This document shows positions 44,941 to 56,856 of a stretch of DNA of 64,000 nucleotides, in pieces; position 1 is the first letter of the stretch; every line of letters starts with the position of its first letter. Origin of the DNA: Avena insularis (taxonomy: Eukaryota; Streptophyta; Magnoliopsida; Poales; Poaceae); NCBI GenBank assembly GCA_023614405.1, contig JAJUPC010000238.1, positions 434,001 to 498,000 of the forward strand, given 5' to 3'. Both the position numbers and the translations under genes were made by a program. The notes under the pieces were generated by a model. That model was not told where the DNA came from. It did no database searches and saw nothing but the letters and a program-made list of their open reading frames with translations.

Positions 44941-45760
44941 TGTTGGGGGGATACCCCCGGGTAGGGTCACTTCGGGGTATAAGGGCCGAGTTAGCCGAGG
45001 TTCGGCAAGGTCAAAGCGGATGCTGGCCGAGTCACCTCAACGCAGGCCAGATCACGGAGTAACCCGGACCAGGGGGGTCGCCTAACATTGTCTCGTCCAA
45101 CTTAAGGAGTAAGTCAGAAATGCTTGTCTAACTTATATGCAGCAACAGGTGTGGCCGGATCTACCGTGATCCGGATACTCGCTTGGCTTCTAGGAGAAGG
45201 AAGGAATCTCTCTGGTCAAAAAAGAAGGTCCAGTGCGTACTGGATGAGCGAATAAAGCAAGGGCAGGACCACCAGATCATGGCCGACAAGGGTGACGACG
45301 CTCACGTCGGCTGACGCGGGCGCCGCAGAGGCTACGTCGCTAAAGCAAGTGTGACGCAGGGGGAAAGCACCCCTGTCGGGTTACTACTTTGGGAGGGGGC
45401 ATATTCTTAGGAATATGCCTCCATGTATGCCCTAGGCCAGGACCGAACCACCTCTATATAAGGGGGGTTAGGGTTCTGGTAGGGGGGTTGGTTTTTTCTG
45501 ATACAGAGTTGGGATAATTCTAGTTGGTTGAGCACTAGTGGATCTAGGGTTCTTGGGCTAGTTGGTAGGCAAGAGTAAGAGAGTTTCTTCTTCCTCCTCT
45601 TGTCAATACAGCTCAAGGAGCACTTGTAATCTGGGAGATAGAACATCAATACAAAGCTTTTGTGTAGAGAATCACTCTACTATCCCTCCCTGGATTCCCC
45701 TAAGCATATTAGTCCCCACCTTCACCTATCCATGGCATTTGCCGTGACACCACCACAACA
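44941..45760 (+). repeat. Element H 3' LTR
   Basis: 820 bp, opening TGTTGGGGGGATACCC and ending CACCACCACAACA, so both ends follow TGTTG...CAACA. LTR G sequence resumes directly after it (GATTACAAATAGATGATC). A TATA box lies at 45455. Confidence 0.85.
45455..45463 (+). promoter_or_regulatory. TATA box of element H LTR
   Basis: TATATAAGG in the context ACCACCTCTATATAAGGGG, followed by GGTTAGGGTT, near the middle of the LTR where U3 meets R. Confidence 0.7.
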
Positions 45761-46401
45761 GATTACAAATAGATGATCTTGATCATGAATGGAGCTCACA
45801 AGATCTGAACATGATAACACAAAGGAGGAGAACCAGCCATCTAGCTACTACATGGACCCATAGTCTAGAGATGAACTACTCATGCATCACGGAGGCTTGC
45901 ATGGTGATGAAGAAGGCCTCGGTGAATTCTCTCCCAGTGGTGCCGAAGAGCTTCAGATCCCTCCGATCTAGGGATGGATATGACAGCTGCTGAGACTCTT
46001 CGTGGAATTTTGATCTGCACTTAGGGTTTCAGATCGGAGGCATCCTATAGTCGGAAGGGAGGCTGAGGGGTGCCTGGGCGCGACCACCTGGCGGGCCAGA
46101 TAGGCTGCGCGACCAGGTGGTGTGGCAGCCTCCCCTCTCCGCCTCGTATCCTCGCTCCTTGTGTCCTCGGTGAAAACTGACTTTGGCTTTTGTCCCACCA
46201 ATTCCGAGAATATTCATTTTCTGACTTTCCTAGAACCAAAAACAGCAGAAAACAGGTAGCTAGCACTGTGGCTCTTGTTAATAGGTTAGTCTAAGAAAGT
46301 GTATAAAAAGTACTCCAAAGTTGGAACAAAACATAAGAAAGTTGATAAAACCAAGCATGGAACATCCAAAATTATGGATACGTTAGCAACATATCATATA
46401 G

Positions 46402-48180
46402 CAGGTTCAAGCCTGTCGCAGTGAACTACATTTTTGTAATTGTGCTAGTACATACAAGTCACTGCGCACGCCTGTTCTTCGTGCTAGTACATGCAAGGTC
46501 ATTAGTGATGTTGGTTTGCATTCGCTGCTCTACAAATTTCAAGTCATGCACATGTCTGTTATTTTGTCATGCACATGTTCTTAGCTACCCATACACCAAT
46601 AATTTCCTGCCCGTGTAATTCTTTCAAAATCTATAGTCGCGGAAAATATTAGTGTGGATTCTCTGCTCTATAGTTGCTGAATCTATCTGGTTCGTCTTGA
46701 GATCAGTTCCTGCTATTATTTCCTCCTTGGCATCCTTTTGCTATGCTGTAGTAGCCGTTTAAACTCTTCGTACTAATTCGATTATAATTTTGTTGTTGCC
46801 ATAATGCCATCTGGTTCTTCGAAAGCTGCATCACTAACTATTTCCTTTTTCTTGCAAAGAGCTCAAAATGGAACAATGAACATGTTGGTTTGCATAGCCT
46901 ATTCTACAGGTTCACAAGGGATGCCATTACTTCCTTATCTGGTGCTGGTTCGTCCTGAGCAATGGCATAATTGTCCTCTACTATGTAGTTCACTCGTGGT
47001 TTGCATTTCTGCTCTAGAATTTCTCTTATGATGCCATTATAATTTCTATTTGGTTGATTTTTAGCTATGACAGTAACTACATGCCATTGTGTATCTCACC
47101 GCAAATTCTCGAGTCACCCAACCACTCTATGCATTCCAGAGATGCCGCTTCCATATATATTTGCTGAAATTCTAAGAAACACTTTGTTTGATTGCTCATT
47201 TCATTCTAGGCACACTTGTCTAATGCTTGTTTGTCCTGTTCTCTGAGATACCAGCGATGCCATTATATCTCATATGGTTCGGTGTGGCTCATTCCTAAGT
47301 CACAACATAACTATCCTCTACAATATATAGTTCATTCGTGATTTGCATTCCTGCTCTACAGGTTCTCGTATGATGCGGTTATAATGTCTATCCGATTTAT
47401 TCTTCGCTATGACAGTAACTGCATGCCATTTTGTGGCTCAGCGCAAATTTTGAGTCACCCAACGTCTCTTGCATTTTAGGTATAGAACTGCTTCCATATA
47501 TATTTGTTCAAAATGACCTGGCTAGTTTATATCTACTGAAATTCTAAGCCACACACACACATTTTTTGATTGCTCGTTTCACGGTAGTCACACTTGTTAA
47601 ATGCGTGCTTGCTTGTCATGTTTGTTTGACGTGTTGGTCAATAATTGAACCATTGACCAGGTGTAAACTCTAGGTCATAGCTCCTGTCATATCAGTCAAA
47701 TGAGTAGTTTGTCTTGTTTGATGTATTAACTTGTTATTACTTAGTTTCAGACTGCAACTATTGCTAGCCCCACCAAAGAGGGGGCTACAAGATCATGTCT
47801 CCTCCAATGTAGTTGTCACACTCAATGGAAGATGAAGGTGATCGATTGAGAAAGCAAATTGAGGACTCTGCTATCAACTTGATTGTCAACTGAAATGCCG
47901 ATTTTTCTTTCCCATGAGTTGATAACATGTAATAATTTTAAGAAGTTTGCAGCTGATGTAATATCTAGATAACTCGTGTAGGCCATGCAGGCATTTACTT
48001 GACACTATCCACACATTGCGGTAGTCGTTACGGTAACTACGCCAAGCAGGCTGATTAGGGAACAATACAGTGCTTTGTTATTGGCCCGTCGTGTATTCGG
48101 CCGACGATGAATAGTAAAAAATGCTGGATTATTATACATGTTTTATGGTATTGGCATGGGCTTCAGAAATGACAAAACTG
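46402..48180. repeat. Unassigned stretch with a 342-bp duplication (R5)
   Basis: No gene is supported. TAGTTCACTCGTGGTTTGCA at 46986 recurs as TAGTTCATTCGTGATTTGCA at 47328, followed in both by GCTCTA, ATGATGC, GCTATGACAGTAACT, TGCATT and CTTCCATATATATTTG blocks, so about 46986-47640 is two tandem units. Shorter related pieces lie near 46510 and 46880. The end (about 47750-47910) contains ATGGAAGATGAAGGTGATCG in an exon-like context. With 36540-37086 on the other side of G this could be one old element or gene locus. Confidence 0.45.
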
Positions 48181-48370
48181 TAAAAGGTCAGAACATAGCG
48201 GCTAATACGCATGTGGTAACAGTCAGAATGTAACAGCCTAACGGTAATAACAATAACAAGCCGTAATAGTAACAGGCCGTACCAGTAACATGCTGTAATA
48301 TTAGCAGGGTAGAACAGAAACAACCCATTACAGTAACACGCAAGAAACTGCAAAAATCATAGAACAGTAA
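48181..48370. repeat. Degenerate GTAACAGGCC array, left part
   Basis: A run of short motifs such as GTAACAGTCA, GTAACAGCC, GTAACAGGCC and AGTAACATGC, about 10-24 bp apart, broken by the solo LTR at 48371 and continuing after 52244. Confidence 0.65.
48366..48370. repeat. TSD AGTAA, left copy (chromovirus solo LTR)
   Basis: AGTAA directly before 48371 and again at 52244-52248 directly after the LTR end. Note that AGTAA is part of the array motif, so chance agreement is more likely than elsewhere, but the LTR ends fit exactly. Confidence 0.8.
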
Positions 48371-51300
48371 TATCAACACCCTGATTTTTAATCCCAGACG
48401 CCTGTTATGACATTTCTCCCAATCCCAGGATTACCATTTTTGTGATACATAACAGATTGGATATCATAGTACATCATCCATTACAAACCATAATAAGGTT
48501 TTACACAAATAAAGAATCTCAGGATCCAGTCTGAATACAATCAAGCAGCGGAATAATAAAGCATAGTAGTGGGCTCCATCTTCAGGGTCACAGGCAATGC
48601 TGACGATGGGAGATGATCCTAGTTGTTATAGACATCCGGTTGTCCGTCATCTTGGTAGTCCTCCTCATAGTCTGACCACGGGAATAGCCAGGGACAAAGC
48701 CATGAGTACTCTTGAAGTACTCGCAAACTATCACTAACAAGTAAGTTAGTTCTAATAGGAATCTTAAGCTCTAGGTTTATTTGCAAAAAGGCAGGTTTAT
48801 CTTAACTGATTTTAGAAGTAAAGAAAACTACTTTAATGTTCTAAATCACTTAAGTGGGAAACTAGTTTTCATATTCACAACCCTGTTGTGGTCAAGTCAA
48901 AATCATAGTTCACTTCACAAGTCATTTTGAAAATAACCGACGACGAAACAGTATGGTCACTCCAATTATCCATGATCGCGGATGCGGCTATTCGAATAGT
49001 TTGACACTCTTCAGAGGTGGTACACTTTCACCACAAAATTCGATACATCCGTCAGGGATAACCTTGAATCATCATACTTAGTATACGGATAATAAATCAT
49101 AACCTTTCAATTACACACTCTAGTATAGGCACCTCCCCTATGAGCTTGGCCTCCCAGCCATGGCCATCTGCCATCCTGGGCACTGCATAGGTGGACATCA
49201 TCAAGAGGTTGCCTCAGCTCAAACCTCTCCCGCGAGGGAACCCATACTAAGGTATATAAACTTCCGGCTAAGTCCTACCCAATTCAGGTATTGTGGTTGT
49301 ACGGTAAAATTGGAATGGTATCGCATCCGAACCCAACCATCAGTTTTTGTAAAAGGGCTAAGGCTCATGCCTCAACATTTTCATCATCAAATCATTGTGT
49401 GTCTCAACACATGTCAAAACATCTCAATAGAATGAATCATCATTCCAAGGTTTTCATAATCATTTTCACCAAGTATTCCCATCTAAAGTGATCAACTTTT
49501 ATGCTTAGCACTAGCCACTAAGGTTAAGAGTGTTCACTAATGAGGGGTGCTAATCTCCAATCTCATGCCATAGAATGACATCTAAGTATAACTAAATAAG
49601 CCTAGTTTTATACTCTTTATGCTATCTATACTAAAAGCAAAGAACTTTGATAAAGTAAAAGAATAAAGCTTGCGACTAAAAATTGGGATGTGGTATAATC
49701 AAAATGGTATAACCAAGAATGCCTAATGCATCTTGCTTAGGTTAATACTTGCAATTAGTGATGGATTGCAAGTAATAGCTTGCTAATGATAGCTTGCCTT
49801 GATTGGTGTAGTGATTGAAGTTTTCTTCTTCGTCTTCGTGGTAGAACTCCTCCTCCTCGTATCCTTGGCCCAGTCTTATCGCCTATGCATGAATATGGGG
49901 TAACAATCACCAAACAATACTTAACTAATTCTATCTAGCAAACTAAGGCTCACACTTGTCGATCTACCATCATCACCATCATCACATGAATTAAATACTT
50001 AATCTTCTTTATTTTATTTTAGAAAAGTAATTTCTACTCATTGAAATTAATTAAGATTTAATATTCTCCAAATATAATATGGGATCCTGTGGACATATGT
50101 CATCACCACATATTCTAATATATGGGAATGTGATTTAAAGTGTTGGTCACATTTTATAAAGTTTAAGATTATCATTTAATAGATTTAAAGTGACTAGAAA
50201 TGCCCTAATAGCCTTCTTTTGGTACTAGTCCAAGGTCACTGCATGCAAACCTAAATGTTTTTACATATTCAGATAGATATTGTCAAATGTGATTTTTTGA
50301 GAGTTGGACACTCAAAAGCTATTATGGTTGATTTTTCAAAAATGTTTGAAGTTACAAAAGTCTTTGTCTTTGTTATTTTTACTATATGTGATGTCTAACT
50401 CCAAATGATTTAAATCCAACGGGCCTATATAGATAATTTAATTAAATTTCTAGCAAAATTTGAATCATGAATTTTGGTTCAGTGAAACTCTCTAAATTGA
50501 TTTTTGAATTTGTGGACAGAAACTAGTTTAAACTAAAATGGAAAATCAATATTTGAATTTCCTGGGCTGCGCGGGAAAGCTAAACGGGCCAAACTACATG
50601 CAACAATGGGTCGGCGAGAGGGGATCCACTCGTCAGCGACTACATCTAAGTGAAACCGCATCTACGCATTTGAGCTGTGCGATCTAATTCTAATCTAACG
50701 GCTGGGAGTCATCATCGACGACGAACTACTCTGGTGAGGAATCAACCCTAACGCGGCGGTGGGGGTCTGGCTAGGCTCACCTGGGATCTAGCTAGGGTCA
50801 GCGACTGGGGCAATCGACGTGGTAGACGACGACGGTTCGAGGCGTGGTCACGACAGGTCTTGGGGTGGTCGAAATCAACGGCGCCCTTCTCCTCCAATAG
50901 CGGTGGGCTCCGGCCAAATTCTGGCAAGAGAGAGCTCGCCTTGCTCTGGGAAGAAGTGGGCGAGTGGCTATGAGGAGTGGGGAGTCCAGTGGTGTGGAGA
51001 AATGAGGCAGGGGTGGCCTCCTTTTATACTGCGGCGAGGGGACCGAACTGTGCAGGCATGAGCTCGTCGGTGATGATGCTACAGGCTGCTAGCGGCATGG
51101 CGGAGGCTAGTGGGCGATGTGTTCCCTCAGCGGTTCTTATGGGCGTAATGGCGGTGTGGGCGTTGTGGTTTGGTATGAGTGCATGCATGCGGCACTCTGG
51201 ACGTAGAGGTGTTTATGTGTGGTGGCGTCGCGGTAGGCTAGCGGTGTGGTCGCCACATGGAGAACGGGTTGTCTCATGGGTTGGGGTGTTCATGGCGAGC

Positions 51301-52243
51301 GTGAGCATGCACGGCGAGGGTGCGGCACGGTCTGTGCGAGCTGGTCGGGCGCGGCGAGCTGGCGCGCTCTAGACATGGCACAGAGACATGGTGCGTGGCG
51401 TAGCTAGGGTGGTCTAGGGATCGTCTGCGGTCTAGGCTTGGACAGGGGGTGGCGGTGGAGTGCATGTGCAGTGCGCGTCATGGGAGAGGGCAGCGTTGCC
51501 TCGCCTCTTGTCGATCGACGATGACCAAAACTGGCGGCTCACTATGCACACAACAAAGGGAGGCTTGTCTAGTGCTTGGTTAGGCTCGAGGAGACAGGGG
51601 GTTTAAGAGGGGACCAAATGGTCGAGGATTACTGTGCAAAACAGTGAAGTTAGGCAGCTGTTTAGTTAGTGTAAATCAGGTGTTTGATGAAATGGCCGCA
51701 AGAGAATTAGTTTGAAAATTTTGATTCAAATTTTTTGAGTGATCTTAACTTAAGCTTGAGAGTCTATGTCTGCTTGGAAAGGTCAAGTGGAAATGGTTTG
51801 AAGGGTTTTTGAAAAAGTGGGATCTTAATTAAATTGATTTGAAAGAGGTTTTTGTAAGTTTTTAAAGTGGGCCTTGATACACTTTTACTTGGTCTAGCAA
51901 GGGGTGAAAAGAAGTGGAATTGTTTCTGTTAGAAATCATCTTCTAGGAACACACAAAGTGGCCTAGTGGTTTACGTTTGTCAAAATGACCATTTGCTTTA
52001 TTTAATCATATTTGATTTACTTTTCTTTGGATTTTGTTTGTAATTATTCTAGATGATGTAGTATTCATCCTTAGATTATTTCACATCATTTGTAGCAATC
52101 AAGCATGGAAAATTCAATCAATTCTACACTAATGCAAACCACACATGCATTCATATTCAAATTATTAACAAAAGTTTTTGTTAACCCTAACTTTGGGTGA
52201 TTAGAACTTGATAAGCTTGATTAGAAGTTTTTGGGATGTTACA
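48371..52243 (-). mobile_element. Chromovirus solo LTR, reverse orientation
   Basis: 3873 bp. On the minus strand it opens TGTAACATCCCAAAAAC (52243) and ends ATCCGGGTGTTGATA-type sequence (48371: TATCAACACCCTGAT on the plus strand). This matches both ends of the 52722-56628 LTR. There is no PBS, internal region or second LTR, so it is a solo LTR. It is clearly diverged from the full element next to it, so a separate and older insertion. A minus-strand TATA box lies at 51028-51020. Frames at 50819-51372 and 48132-48379 lie in the LTR and are not genes. Confidence 0.9.
51020..51028 (-). promoter_or_regulatory. TATA box of the solo LTR
   Basis: TATAAAAGG on the minus strand, at the position corresponding to 53969-53977 in the full element. 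Confidence 0.65.
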
Positions 52244-52721
52244 AGTAATAGGCCAAAACTGTAGCGAACCACAATAGTAAAGGCATAGCAAGAAAAGGCT
52301 AGAACAGTGACGAACCTAAACAGTATGGGTCGAGAAATTTCTAGACGAGGGTAGTAACAAGCCAACAAATTTACCAGGCTAGAACAGTAAAGGGCCATTT
52401 GTGGGCCTGAATAGCTAAATACCAGAACAGTAACAGGCCAGAACAGTAACAGACCATCTTAAAGAAGGGCCATCAGTAGGTCGACGATGGGCTGCGATAA
52501 CCGTGATGGGTTGACCGTAGTCCTTATGTTTACTGAGCGACTTGTCACGGCCACTTAATACGCATAGTGTTGGACCAACATGGGCCTTCTATAGGCCAAA
52601 ACAGAATCAGGTCTGAAAGTTCGTGGGCCGTTGCTGGCTGCATTTTTGGGCCCATTTCAAACAATGTAGGACAAAATAGTAACGAGTCATGTTCTTATTG
52701 GGCTCCCCTAATGGGTCAGCC
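52244..52721. repeat. Degenerate GTAACAGGCC array, right part
   Basis: Motifs include AGTAATAGGCC, AGTAAAGGGCC, AGAACAGTAACAGGCC and AGAACAGTAACAGACC, strongest at about 52420-52460. From about 52480 the array fades into GC-rich sequence with GGGCC motifs. The chromovirus inserts at 52722. Confidence 0.65.
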
Positions 52722-55700
52722 CGTAACATCCCAAAACTTTAATCCAAGCTTATCAAGATCAAATCATCCAAAAATGGGGTTAACAAAAACTTTTCCAAAT
52801 TTAAAATGAAAGCATTCATATGTGTGCATTTAAAATAGGAGTTGTTTTGAATTTCCATGATTGTATGATCCAATGCTTGTAAATGTTTCTTAGGTGATTT
52901 TAAACATCATCTACATCATTCCCAAACTTTTCCTAAAGAAAATCAAATCAAAAAGGATTAAAAAGTAGGAATGGTCATTTTGGCCATTTTAATCCACTAC
53001 ACTACTTTGGCTATTCCTAGTACTCAATTCTTAACAGAAACAATTCTTGATCTTTGTACCCCTTGCTAGTACACATAATGAGGTACCAAGGCCCACCTTT
53101 CGATCTGCTAAAAACATTATGTTACTTATTTTAATTGGCATTTGAAAATTGAATCTAATGCATATGCATAGATCACCCCTATTTCAAAACCCATCTATTT
53201 GAGCTCCACTTTCAAAACCCTTGCAACCAGAGACTACCTAGCACTAGTGGAGATCACTCAAAAATTTTGAAATCAAAATTCAAAACTTTTTCTCTTTCGG
53301 CCATTTCATCAAACACCTTGCTGGCAGGATCATATTGGCCTAACTAATACTGTTTTGGGTTGATTTTGTCTAGCAATTTTAATGTGCTTTGATCAGCTTT
53401 GTCGCCTCCTAGCCTAACCAGACCACCCCCAGCCTCTTCCCTACCTCCTAGCTACATTGCCTTTGCCATGCCGGCACCCTCTCGGGCCGACCATGCACTC
53501 GCAGTGAGACCATCTCCCCCTCTCTCTCCATGTCTAGGAGGTAGCCAAGAGCTCACCGCCACCCCCTGTCCTCTACCCGAGCCTAGCCCTGCAGTGGACC
53601 ACCAAGGATACCACGCTCCCAGTGCTACCGCACCATGCCGGTGCCTCCCCCAGAGCGTGCTCTATCCTCGCTCGCTCAGACCGCCTCTTGGCTGCAGCCC
53701 GCACCCGCCGCTCCGCCACGACCTGGAGAACCCCCTAGACACCCCCGCTGACCGCCCAATGCCTCATAGCCACCGCTCGCCGTGGACACCGCCGCCTCTG
53801 CCTCTCAGAGCGCCACCTCGCCCAGACCGCGCGCCACCGCCCCTACGGCCGCATTCAATTCCTAGAGCACCGCCAGGGGACCGCCCATCGATCGCCACCC
53901 CTGCCATGCCTCTACCCGGCCGTAGCCTTGTCGCTGAGTCGCCCATCCCACGGTCTCACCGTCGGGCCTATAAAAGGCCTCCCCAGCATCTTCTCTCCAT
54001 ACCATTCCACTCCCCTCACCTCTCTGAACCTCACGCACCTCTACTTGAGCAAAGGGAAGCAACTTGCGGGTGGAACCGAGCCGCCACCTCTGGAGGAGAA
54101 GGGCGCCGCTGATTGTGACCACCCCAAGCTCCACCGCAACCGCGCCTCGCCTCCCTGTTGACCACCAGTTTGTTTGCCCGCCTCACCCACCTCAGGAGCC
54201 ACTGGTATGTCCCAGCAGACCCCACCGAGCCGCTGGGGTTCGAGCTCGCCCGACCTGTTCCGTCGCGGCACCCCTCATCCATAGATTCCTATTCTAATCC
54301 TCACGGTCCACATGGCGTACCGTTTAGTGTTTTAAGTGCCAGCGACAAGTGGGACCCCCCAATCAGTGCGTGGGCATGTGGGCCCAAGTCTTTTCGCTAG
54401 CCCACCCGTTCAAATCTAGATTTTTCTTTTAATTTGAATCTAGTTTACGTCCTGGTTTGAAAATCAATTCAGAGTTTTAGAAATCCAAATTGCATGAAAC
54501 CAATTTTGTCTGAAGGGTATTGAAATAATATATCCAAGCCCGTTGGATTTAATTCAATTAGAGTTATAGATCTCTCCTAATAAAAATAACAAAACAGAAG
54601 CATTTGCAACTTGCAACATTTTTATAAAATCAACCAAGTTAGCTTTTGAGTTGATTCCAACTCTCAAAATCACATTTCATCATATCTATCCAAATATGTA
54701 ATAATATTAAGGTTTACATGCAGTGACTTTGGACTAGTACCAAAATAATGCTATATAGGCATTTCTAGTCACTTTAAATCATTAAATAATGAACTTAAAC
54801 CAAAGTAATATTGATCCAACCCTTAAATCTCATTCCCACATGTTAGAATATGTGGTGATGACATGTGTCAACATGATCCCATATTTTAAGTGGTGAATAT
54901 TAAATCTTAGCTAAATTTTCAATGAGTAGAAATTACTTTTCTAAATTAAAAAGAATGGAACTATTGAATTAAACTTGTGATGCTTGTGATGATAATAGAT
55001 CATCAATTGTGTGTCTTAGAAAGCTATCTAGCCTAGTTAAGTATTGTTTGGTGATTGTCTACTCCGTATGTATTGCTATAGAAGATAGTACCAACCAAGC
55101 TTACGAGGAGGAGTGCTATCAAGAGGAAGACGAAGAAAATTTCAACCACTACACCAACCAAGGCAAGCCACCATTAACAGTGCAAGCTACCCTTAGCAAG
55201 CTAGCAATACCCCAGAGTTAACCCTTGCAAGTTTAGTGCTTAGCAAACTAGAAACAAACTAGATGGTTTAGCAAAGATGCCTTAAGCCTGCTTTGATCAC
55301 ACCCCCTTTAACTATTAGTACTTCAAGTCTTATTGACAAGTTTTACCTCCCTTAGTTTACACAAAGTTCTTTACTTGTTTTGAAGGTAGCATAAAAAGTA
55401 TAAAACTTGACCTATTTTAGAACCCTTTAGATGTCATTCTATGGCATGAGATTGAACCCATCATTTCCATCTTAGTGAACCCTCTTAACTTAGTATTTTA
55501 GAGTAGATCAAAAACTTGAGTCACTTTAGATGGGAACAATTGGTGAAAATGAATTGTGAAAACCTTGGAATGAAGAGTCATTCTATTGAGATGTTTTGAC
55601 ATGTTTTGAGAAACACAACTGGTTTATGATGATGAAAATGATGAGGCATGACCCTTAACCCTTTTATAAAAGCGATGGTTGGATTCGGATGTGATACCAT

Positions 55701-56628
55701 TCCAAATTTACCATACAACCACATTACCTGAATTGGGTAAGGCTTAGCTGGAAATTTATATGCATTAGTATTAGTTCCCTCATGGGAGAGGTTTGACCTG
55801 AGGCTACCTCTCATGATGTCCACCTATGTCACGATTGCCCAAGATGGTGATGGTCATGGTTGGGAGGCCATGCTCATAGGAGAGGTGCTTATACTAGGGT
55901 GTGTAAAGGGAAGGTTATGTTTGATTATCTGCATACTAAGTAGGATGATTCAGTGTTATCCCTGATAGATGTATCGAATCTTGTGGTGAAAGTGTACCAC
56001 CTCTGCAGAGTGTCAAACTATTCGAATAGCCGCGTCATGATTATGGGATTGGAATGGCCATACTATTTCGTTGTCGGATGTTTTCCAAATAACTTGAAAT
56101 GAATGATGAACTTTGACTTGACCACAACAGGGTTGTGTTTATGATGATAACTTCCCAACTTAAGTGATTCTAGAACTGTACTTTATCTTTCTTTGCTTCA
56201 ACTCGACTTAGGTTTCAAACTTAACTTGATAGTTAAACTTAGATTTAGCACTTTAACTTAGAACTATAGTACTGTTAATAGTAGTTTTGTACTTAAAGAG
56301 TACACATGGCTTTTGTCCTGGCTATTCTCATGGCCGGACTATGAAGGAGACTATCGGAGGATGGTCATCGGGGCGGCTATGATAACTAGGACTATCTGCC
56401 TTCACATTACTGTGCCCTCAAGATGGACCCCATCGCTTTATATTTATTTCTGCTTGTTGTATTAAAGACCGGATCATGAGATCCTTATTTGTGTAAACAC
56501 CTTATGTATGGTTTGTAATGGATGATGTCTTGTGATATCCTATCCGTTATGTCTCATAAAAATGGTAATCACAGGATTGCGAGGTATGGCATAACGGACA
56601 TCTGGGATTAAAAATCCGGGTGTTGACA
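52722..56628 (+). repeat. Chromovirus 5' LTR
   Basis: 3907 bp. It starts CGTAACATCCC (the 3' LTR has TGTAACATCCC, so the first T is mutated) and ends GGGTGTTGACA. It includes a GC-rich, proline-codon-rich stretch at 53400-54100; the 237-residue frame there lies in the LTR and is broken in the 3' LTR copy. Confidence 0.92.
53969..53977 (+). promoter_or_regulatory. TATA box of chromovirus 5' LTR
   Basis: TATAAAAGG in GTCGGGCCTATAAAAGG, the canonical plant TATA box. Repeated at 63549-63557 in the 3' LTR and, in reverse, in the solo LTR. Confidence 0.75.
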
Positions 56629-56631
56629 AGT

Positions 56632-56643
56632 TGGTATCGAGCC
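56632..56643 (+). other. Chromovirus primer binding site, tRNA-iMet
   Basis: TGGTATCGAGCC, three bases after the LTR end, matches the usual TGGTATCAGAGC complement of initiator tRNA-Met with one base missing. Confidence 0.8.
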
Positions 56644-56856
56644 ATCGACCATAGGAGACCCTAGTTAGAATGGATGTCCAAACCAAAACTTATCTTCAAA
56701 ACCAAAGTGAGTATTTATGAAAAACTAGTTCCCCTCTTACCCTTGTGAACTTATTCTTTCTCAAAAATTCATGTTCCTCAAAATTCTTACATTACTACTT
56801 AAAAATTTGACACACTTGATCACTTCACTAACTTCCTCATCCTTAATTCTTGTAGA

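Larger units (their letters stand above)
37975..45760 (+). mobile_element. 5'-truncated Tat-lineage Gypsy retrotransposon H
   Basis: It contains, in order, the end of RNase H/linker and integrase (38040-39500), a long region with an antisense spliced gene (44334 to about 40100, minus), a 53-bp minisatellite (41447-41790), a polypurine tract ending 44940 and one LTR (44941-45760). The 5' LTR, gag, protease and RT are missing. Integrase of the Tat type and the antisense gene with the plant gypsy-type transposon domain identify the lineage (Retand/Grande/RIRE2 relatives). The left border is approximate, placed where similarity to LTR G ends near 37974. Confidence 0.88.
37092..46396 (-). mobile_element. 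Athila-type solo LTR G, split by element H
   Basis: A single E-type LTR in reverse. The minus strand opens TGATATGTTGCTAACG at 46396 and ends TTTTGGTGCATCA at 37092, with TSD TATAG on both sides and no internal region. Solo LTRs arise by recombination between the two LTRs of an element. Its two parts are 37092 to about 37974 and 45761-46396, net about 1.5 kb, separated by the Tat element H. About a dozen LTR bases seem lost at the left junction with H. Frames such as 37187-37531 are LTR shadows. Confidence 0.9.

Noticed and set aside
50819..51372. Plus-strand frames in the GC-rich part of the solo LTR
   Set aside because: They correspond to the reverse of the LTR block near the TATA box and are not conserved in the other LTRs.
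53399..54112. 237-residue proline-rich open frame as a host gene
   Set aside because: It lies fully inside the chromovirus 5' LTR; the 3' LTR copy (62967-63690) has the frame broken, and GC-rich DNA produces long chance frames.
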